Shown: positions 59,430-64,000 of the stretch, in pieces
How the letters are laid out: the number at the start of each line of letters is the position of its first letter
Position numbering within the stretch: position 1 is the first letter of the stretch
Assembly (NCBI RefSeq): GCF_000001735.4
Contig: NC_003074.8
Coordinates: 6,882,101-6,946,100 of the forward strand
From: Arabidopsis thaliana
Taxonomy: Eukaryota > Streptophyta > Magnoliopsida > Brassicales > Brassicaceae
Direction of reading: 5' to 3'
DNA: 64,000 nt
Made by a program: the position numbers and the translations under genes
Notes under the pieces: generated by a model
What the model was told of the DNA's origin: nothing
Database searches by the model: none
What the model saw: the letters and a program-made list of their open reading frames with translations, nothing else

Positions 59430-60552
59430 CAGTAAAACCTATATAAATTAATAATGTTGGGACCGCAAATTCTATTAATTTATAGAGGTATTAATTTATC
59501 GATAAATTAATAAATATTAATTTATAGAGAGATTTTTTTAATTTGGTAAGTTTTTAAAAAAACTTTTATGAAAATATAAGCTTCCATTCATTATTTGAGA
59601 TATCTTTCTAGAACTAATTAAGAATAATAACAATTCTCATGTTTTGAAAACAACACGAACAGTTTTTGATATAATAAAAATTATTAAAATTAAATTAAAA
59701 ATAACTAATGTGAGTTTAAGCAAAAAGAAACAAAACTAAAATTATATTTCATTAAAGTTATTATACAGTGAAACCTCTATAAATTAATACTCGATAAATT
59801 AATAATCTTTATAAATTAATAAATTCTTCCGGTCCCGAGTTGGGACCAGTGTAAAAAAATGATACAAATCGATAAATTAATAAGATAATAATTTTTTTGA
59901 AAATTCTATGTAAACATATGGTCCCACTAATATTATAAATTAATAATTATATAAAAATATCAACTATATATATATATTATACTTATATATAAGAAACTTC
60001 AATGAATTATAATTTTCATATTGTTTCTTTTTACTTAATTTTGCATAAGTTTTTTTCTTTAATTTTAATATTTTTACTATATCAAAAAAAATTCTTGTTA
60101 TTTTCTAGAGATGATAATTATTTCTATTTATAATTGGTTCTAAGAATATATTTTAGATAATGAAATGAATCTTACATTTTCATAGAAATTTAAAAAAATT
60201 ACCATATTTGGAAAATCTCTTTATAAATTAATAAATATTAATTTATCGATAAATTAATATCTTTATAAATTAATAGAATTTTGCGGTCCCAACATTATTA
60301 ATTTATAGAGGTTTTACTATATATAATTATAATATATATATATATATATATATAGTTGATATTTTTATATAATTATTAATTTATGATATTAATGGGACCA
60401 TATGTTTCTATAGGATTTTCAAAAAAATTATTATCTTATTAATTTATCGATTTGTGTCACTTTTTACACTGATCCCAATTCGGAACCGGAAGAATTTATT
60501 AATTTATAGAGATTATTAATTTATCGAGTATTAATTTATAAAAGTTTAACTG
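59430..60552 (-). mobile_element. Outer Emigrant-like MITE, split by a second copy
   Basis: The element starts CAGTAAAACCTATATAAATT at 59430 and ends ATTAATTTATAAAAG then TTTAACTG at 60552. Both ends are flanked by TA (59428-59429 and 60553-60554), the target expected for pogo/mariner-type MITEs. Removing 59766-60319 leaves about 569 bp that aligns, in inverse orientation, with the inserted copy along its whole length. The interruption falls in the TATATA-rich centre. The right end lies 200 bp before the ATG of the RING gene. Confidence 0.78.
59766..60319 (+). mobile_element. Inner Emigrant-like MITE inserted in the outer copy
   Basis: It begins CAGTGAAACCTCTATAAATT and ends TTAATTTATAGAGG then TTTTACTA, so terminal inverted repeats of about 24 bp are nearly intact. 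TA lies on both sides (59764-59765 and 60320-60321). The 554 bp length and these ends fit Emigrant as I remember it. There is no coding capacity. It is the sister of the copy at 23973-24452. Confidence 0.8.
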
Positions 60553-60752
60553 TACTTAAGACTATACATGGGCTTTCTATGGGCTTCAGCCCAAAATCTG
60601 TAATCATCGTTTCTGAGTTGGAGTCGGCCACATATGACATAACTGAGAATTACTTTTCTCTCTCCTCTGACGGTTCTTTTCTTCCTTCGTCCTCTCGTTT
60701 TTTTTGTTTCGTCGTCTCTCTCTCGCGCTCTGAAAAATTCGCAGAATCCGTC

Positions 60753-61739
60753 ATGTCTTCCGGCGTAAATTCAACTGGCTCCGCCGCAGCAGCACCGGAG
60801 GTTGACAAGATGTTCTTCTGCTACCAGTGCAATCAAACAGTCACAATCTCAATTTCCTCATCCGCTGATCCTTTTTGTCCAATTTGTAACCAAGGGTTTC
60901 TTGAAGAATACGAAGACCCTAACCCTAATCAATCCCTCAATTTCAACCCTAACTCTTCTGATTCCTTTTTCCCCATGGCCGATCCTTTCTCCACCTTGCT
61001 CCCGCTCATATTCGGCTCTTCCGCTGCCGCTCCTTCCGGCATGGACTTCATGAGCTTATTCGGTCCTTCGATGCAACCACAGGCTCGTTCCACTCAGCAG
61101 AATCCTCAGTCTGACGCGTTTGATCCGTTTACGTTTCTTCAGAATCATCTCCAGACTTTGCGATCTAGCGGTACGCACTTTGAGTTCGTGATCGAGAATC
61201 ATCCTTCGGATCCAGGTAATCGTATGCCTGGGAATTTCGGTGATTACTTCTTTGGTCCAGGTCTTGAGCAGTTGATTCAGCAACTAGCTGAGAATGATCC
61301 TAATCGTTACGGAACTCCTCCTGCTTCCAAATCCGCCATTGATGCTCTTCCTACTGTTAAGGTAACGAAGGATATGTTGAAATCGGAGATGAACCAATGC
61401 GCGGTGTGTATGGATGAGTTTGAGGATGGTAGCGATGTTAAGCAGATGCCTTGTAAGCACGTCTTTCATCAGGACTGTTTGCTCCCTTGGCTGGAGTTGC
61501 ATAATTCGTGTCCTGTTTGTCGATTCGAGTTGCCTACGGATGATCCTGATTATGAGAACAGGAGTCAAGGAAGTCAGGGGAGTGGTGATGGACAAGGATC
61601 GGTTGAGGGTCAGCAGACGCCGAGGTTTAGTATACAACTTCCTTGGCCGTTCAGGAGACAAGATGGCTCTGGTTCAGGCTCGGGAGCACCTGGTACTGGT
61701 GGAGGTAATCTTGAGACCAGGGGTGAAGATTTGGATTGA
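60753..61739 (+). CDS. RING-H2 ubiquitin ligase with N-terminal zinc ribbon (At3g19950 type)
   Basis: A single coding exon of 328 aa. An ATG 58 codons upstream is in frame, but the sequence between lacks a conserved look (FFCFVVSLSRSEKF), so MSSGVNSTGS is preferred. A four-Cys zinc ribbon opens the protein (C23, C26, C42, C45: FFCYQCNQ... FCPICNQG). The middle is rich in Asn, Pro and Phe (DAFDPFTFLQNHL). A complete RING-H2 lies at about 215-256: C-x2-C-x14-C-x-H-x2-H-x2-C-x10-C-x2-C (CAVCMDEF... CKHVFH... CPVC). The tail is Gly/Ser-rich. This order is that of the RDUF/CIP8-like E3 ligases, which take ubiquitin from E2 enzymes. The substrate is unknown. Two MITEs end 200 bp upstream. Confidence 0.92.
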   Translation: MSSGVNSTGSAAAAPEVDKMFFCYQCNQTVTISISSSADPFCPICNQGFLEEYEDPNPNQSLNFNPNSSDSFFPMADPFSTLLPLIFGSSAAAPSGMDFMSLFGPSMQPQARSTQQNPQSDAFDPFTFLQNHLQTLRSSGTHFEFVIENHPSDPGNRMPGNFGDYFFGPGLEQLIQQLAENDPNRYGTPPASKSAIDALPTVKVTKDMLKSEMNQCAVCMDEFEDGSDVKQMPCKHVFHQDCLLPWLELHNSCPVCRFELPTDDPDYENRSQGSQGSGDGQGSVEGQQTPRFSIQLPWPFRRQDGSGSGSGAPGTGGGNLETRGEDLD

Positions 61740-64000
61740 GGTGTGTATCGTCTTTTCTCTCTTTTTACCCTTTTGTTTGATTTCCGTGTTGTCTTTATGC
61801 CACTGGACTATTTGCGGTTTTTAGTGTGGTTGCGATAACATTGTGAATGTGTGGGTATCTACTGGAGAGTTATACTCGCGCCATTGCATTGATGCCTATA
61901 TCTTATAGCTTGAAATTGGAGTTTCTAGTTAGGCATTTCTTTTGCAAGAGTGACCTCAAAATGTGGCTGCTTAATGGAAAAGTTCCATAGGCACAAACTT
62001 GTTGGTTCCTTCTTGCTCTTGCTGCTCCCTCTGTTAGCAACAGATTTCCCTGTTTATTAGATATTTTCAGGTTTCTTAGGTAGAGTCAGAGATATGCGTG
62101 AGATAATTTATTGTGACTCAACAGGATGCTGAAAGTAAATTAGCTTAGATTACTTTAACGCCTTGTAGATAAGAAATAAGGCAACTCTTCTCTAGGTCGT
62201 GCATATATGAGTTCCTTGATTTTGCGTGGTGGTTTAATATCTTGAATTCTCGACCTTGTATTTGTCATGTGATATTCTCAGAAACTTGGTGATTAGCATT
62301 TCTTCGATGTGATATGAGAGTTTCAATGTGGATACCAACATGGGGAGAACTAGTTTGGTTATCATATGAGGTTTCTCACTGTCATTAGCTTAGCGTGATG
62401 ATGAGAAATAACTGTGCTGTGTAGTGTAATAGCATCTCTTGTTTTCTATGCAAAGATGTTGGAGAGGTAGAACTGTTTAGTAGTCATCAGGAATGCATAA
62501 GAGTTTCAACTGCATATGTTCACTTGAGCATAACTAAAGAACTAGTTTGCTAGTTAGATAAGAGTCCGAGAGTAGCATATATAGTGGACTTCAGAGACTT
62601 TTGGGTCATCGATAAGTTAGTTCTGGTTGAATCTTTTGAGAAATATTTAATTGATGCAGTTGATACACAACCACTTATAAGCAACAGAGTTGTTATTTGA
62701 GTTTCGGATTCTGGCTAATACTTATCACACTTCAAGGTTTGGGAAGACCTTTGTGGTCGGGTTTTTGGAACCAGATGTTGTTGGATCCATGAGGTTTACA
62801 TGACAATGCATTGAAGAGAATGAAATCACTTTTCCTTTGTTTAAGACCTTTGCTCGTCCTAACGCTTTTCATTTGTGTTGCAGAATGTGTTGGCCAGTCA
62901 TTGCTTGGAAACTGGATCAGAAGGATATCTATCCCAAGTTCTCCAACAAAAAATGAAAAAACAGTTTTATTAGGGAAACAAAAGTGACATTGAGGTCTTA
63001 CCATATTTTGTACATTTAAAAAAAGTTATTTTTTTCGTTGTTATTTTGGGATTATATAACGAATGTGAAAGTTTTTAAAAATCGCAAATTTTCAATTGAG
63101 TGTTGTTTATTTTTCTCATAAACAAACACCTTGCTATGGATGGGGTAAGTGAAATCGAGACCCCAAAACCCATTTTGATTCAGAAGACATTAAAAATCTT
63201 AGCATTTGACATAAAAGAAAATGGGACACAAAAGAATGAAAATATGAAGTGGCAGACAAAGGAGATTGATAATTATGTAAAAAGAGAGAGAGAGATGAAA
63301 TAAACAGTCCCTTGTGGTATGTTTCTTTGACCTTTTCATGAAAATGACTTTACAGCTTTTAGTTTTCTAAACTTATCTATTACTACGACTCTATACACGT
63401 AGTCGCAACTCGCAAGTTTGCAACCTCTGATCTCCTCATCGCTTCTTCCTTCTTAAATGGATTTACGATGCGGAACGGAATTTGATTTCGAAAGGCACAA
63501 AAACTTAATCAAATGCAATGTGTTTAGTACCGTTTACTCATGTTCATGTTCGACAATTTTATATATGTAAAAGTGATTGAAATATGTAATTTTGTTTTAG
63601 GTGAACTTGTACAATTGAATGTGTATTCTTATAACTTATAACTTTGATAAGTTGATGATCTGTTTCCATAAGCAAGAGGCACGTAAAGATAGTTCAAAGA
63701 CACAAACATAAATCAGATGTTAATAAGTGAGAAGTTCAAGAATCAAGAGGCAAGACTTTAAAAATAAAATAAAATCAAGAGGCACTTAGAATAGTTCAAG
63801 GACGTGCGATGTTCCTTGGCTCCCAAGGAAGCTTCTCTAGGTCAAGAAATAACTTCTCGCTAAAAAAAGGCCGTAGTTGATCCAAAGTTTTTTTTGCTTA
63901 TATATTCATAATGGTTCTAAATTAGTGAAAATACTGTATTCTTTTGAGAGAAAAAAAACATGATGGCTCTCCCAAAGATATTGAGAACCCGGTTTAATGT
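61740..64000. other. Downstream region of the RING gene to the end of the window
   Basis: The stop is followed at once by a donor-like GAG|GTGTGT, and 62875-62882 reads TGTTGCAG, so 61741-62882 could be a single intron in the 3' UTR. The less AT-biased composition of that interval also suggests transcription. After 63000 the sequence is AT-rich; frames at 62732-63004 and 63100-63303 show no family. An imperfect direct repeat (CAAGAGGCAC...ATAGTTCAA) lies near 63675 and 63776. The next gene is not reached. Confidence 0.45.

Noticed and set aside
59430..60552. Novel interlocked double palindrome
   Set aside because: Fully explained by one MITE inserted into another in the opposite orientation, with TA at all junctions.
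60579..60752. N-terminal extension of 58 codons for the RING gene
   Set aside because: In frame, but the residues look like translated leader, and the protein from 60753 has the family's normal length and start.
1..64000. CRISPR arrays, operons, phage or other prokaryotic systems
   Set aside because: Intron-rich plant genes throughout; no regularly spaced repeats or bacterial gene packing.

Overview
This is nuclear DNA of a flowering plant and matches my memory of Arabidopsis thaliana chromosome 3, from about the At3g19820/At3g19830 boundary to just past At3g19950. The evidence is AT-rich intergenic DNA, short GT-AG introns, plant-only gene families, and a run of recognisable genes in the expected order (NTMC2T5.2, PRP40C, an NPH3 gene, bHLH121, an AP-5 beta gene, two F-box genes, a U-box gene, BBR, STP4, STP10, a RING gene). 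Locus names come from memory. Exon structures were worked out by hand from splice signals and reading phase. Reconstructed lengths are 693 aa for NTMC2T5.2, 835 for PRP40C, 554 for the NPH3 protein, 1117 for AP-5 beta and 514 each for STP4 and STP10. A boundary may be one base off where noted.

Layout. 1-0.2 kb: promoter and leader of a leftward gene, probably DWF1. 0.2-4.2 kb: intergenic DNA with a dense WRKY-type motif cluster and a doubtful leftward transcript. 4.2-7.9 kb: NTMC2T5.2 (leftward), divergent from PRP40C (9.1-15.1 kb). 16.3-19.1 kb: BTB/NPH3 gene (leftward). 19.1-21.7 kb: gene-free, with an orphan housekeeping-type promoter. 22.4-23.8 kb: bHLH121, followed by an Emigrant-like MITE. 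25.4-29.0 kb: AP-5 beta. 29.0-35.1 kb: a decaying tandem array in which the 3' end of the AP-5 gene and an adjoining F-box gene were copied together; two F-box genes survive intact. 35.4-39.1 kb: a 12-exon gene joining a 2OG-oxygenase-like region to a U-box. 40.8-42.5 kb: plant protein of unknown function. 44.4-47.2 kb: BBR (RING-H2), convergent with a three-exon gene (47.7-49.7 kb) that resembles the C-terminal part of some BTB/POZ proteins. 52.9-57.9 kb: tandem hexose/H+ symporters STP4 and STP10. 58.5-60.6 kb: a transposon-rich patch with a Helitron-type terminus and two Emigrant-like MITEs, one inserted in the other in opposite orientation. 60.8-61.7 kb: RING-H2 gene. The rest shows no coding gene.

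The genes do not form an operon or a shared pathway. Local relationships come from duplication (STP4/STP10 and the F-box/AP-5 array), and ubiquitin-ligase functions recur (two F-box, one U-box, two RING genes, and an NPH3-type adaptor). I found no wholly new multi-gene system. The best candidates for follow-up are the oxygenase-like/U-box fusion that lacks the iron-binding HxD motif, the AP-5/F-box array, and the nested inverted MITEs about 200 bp upstream of the RING start codon.
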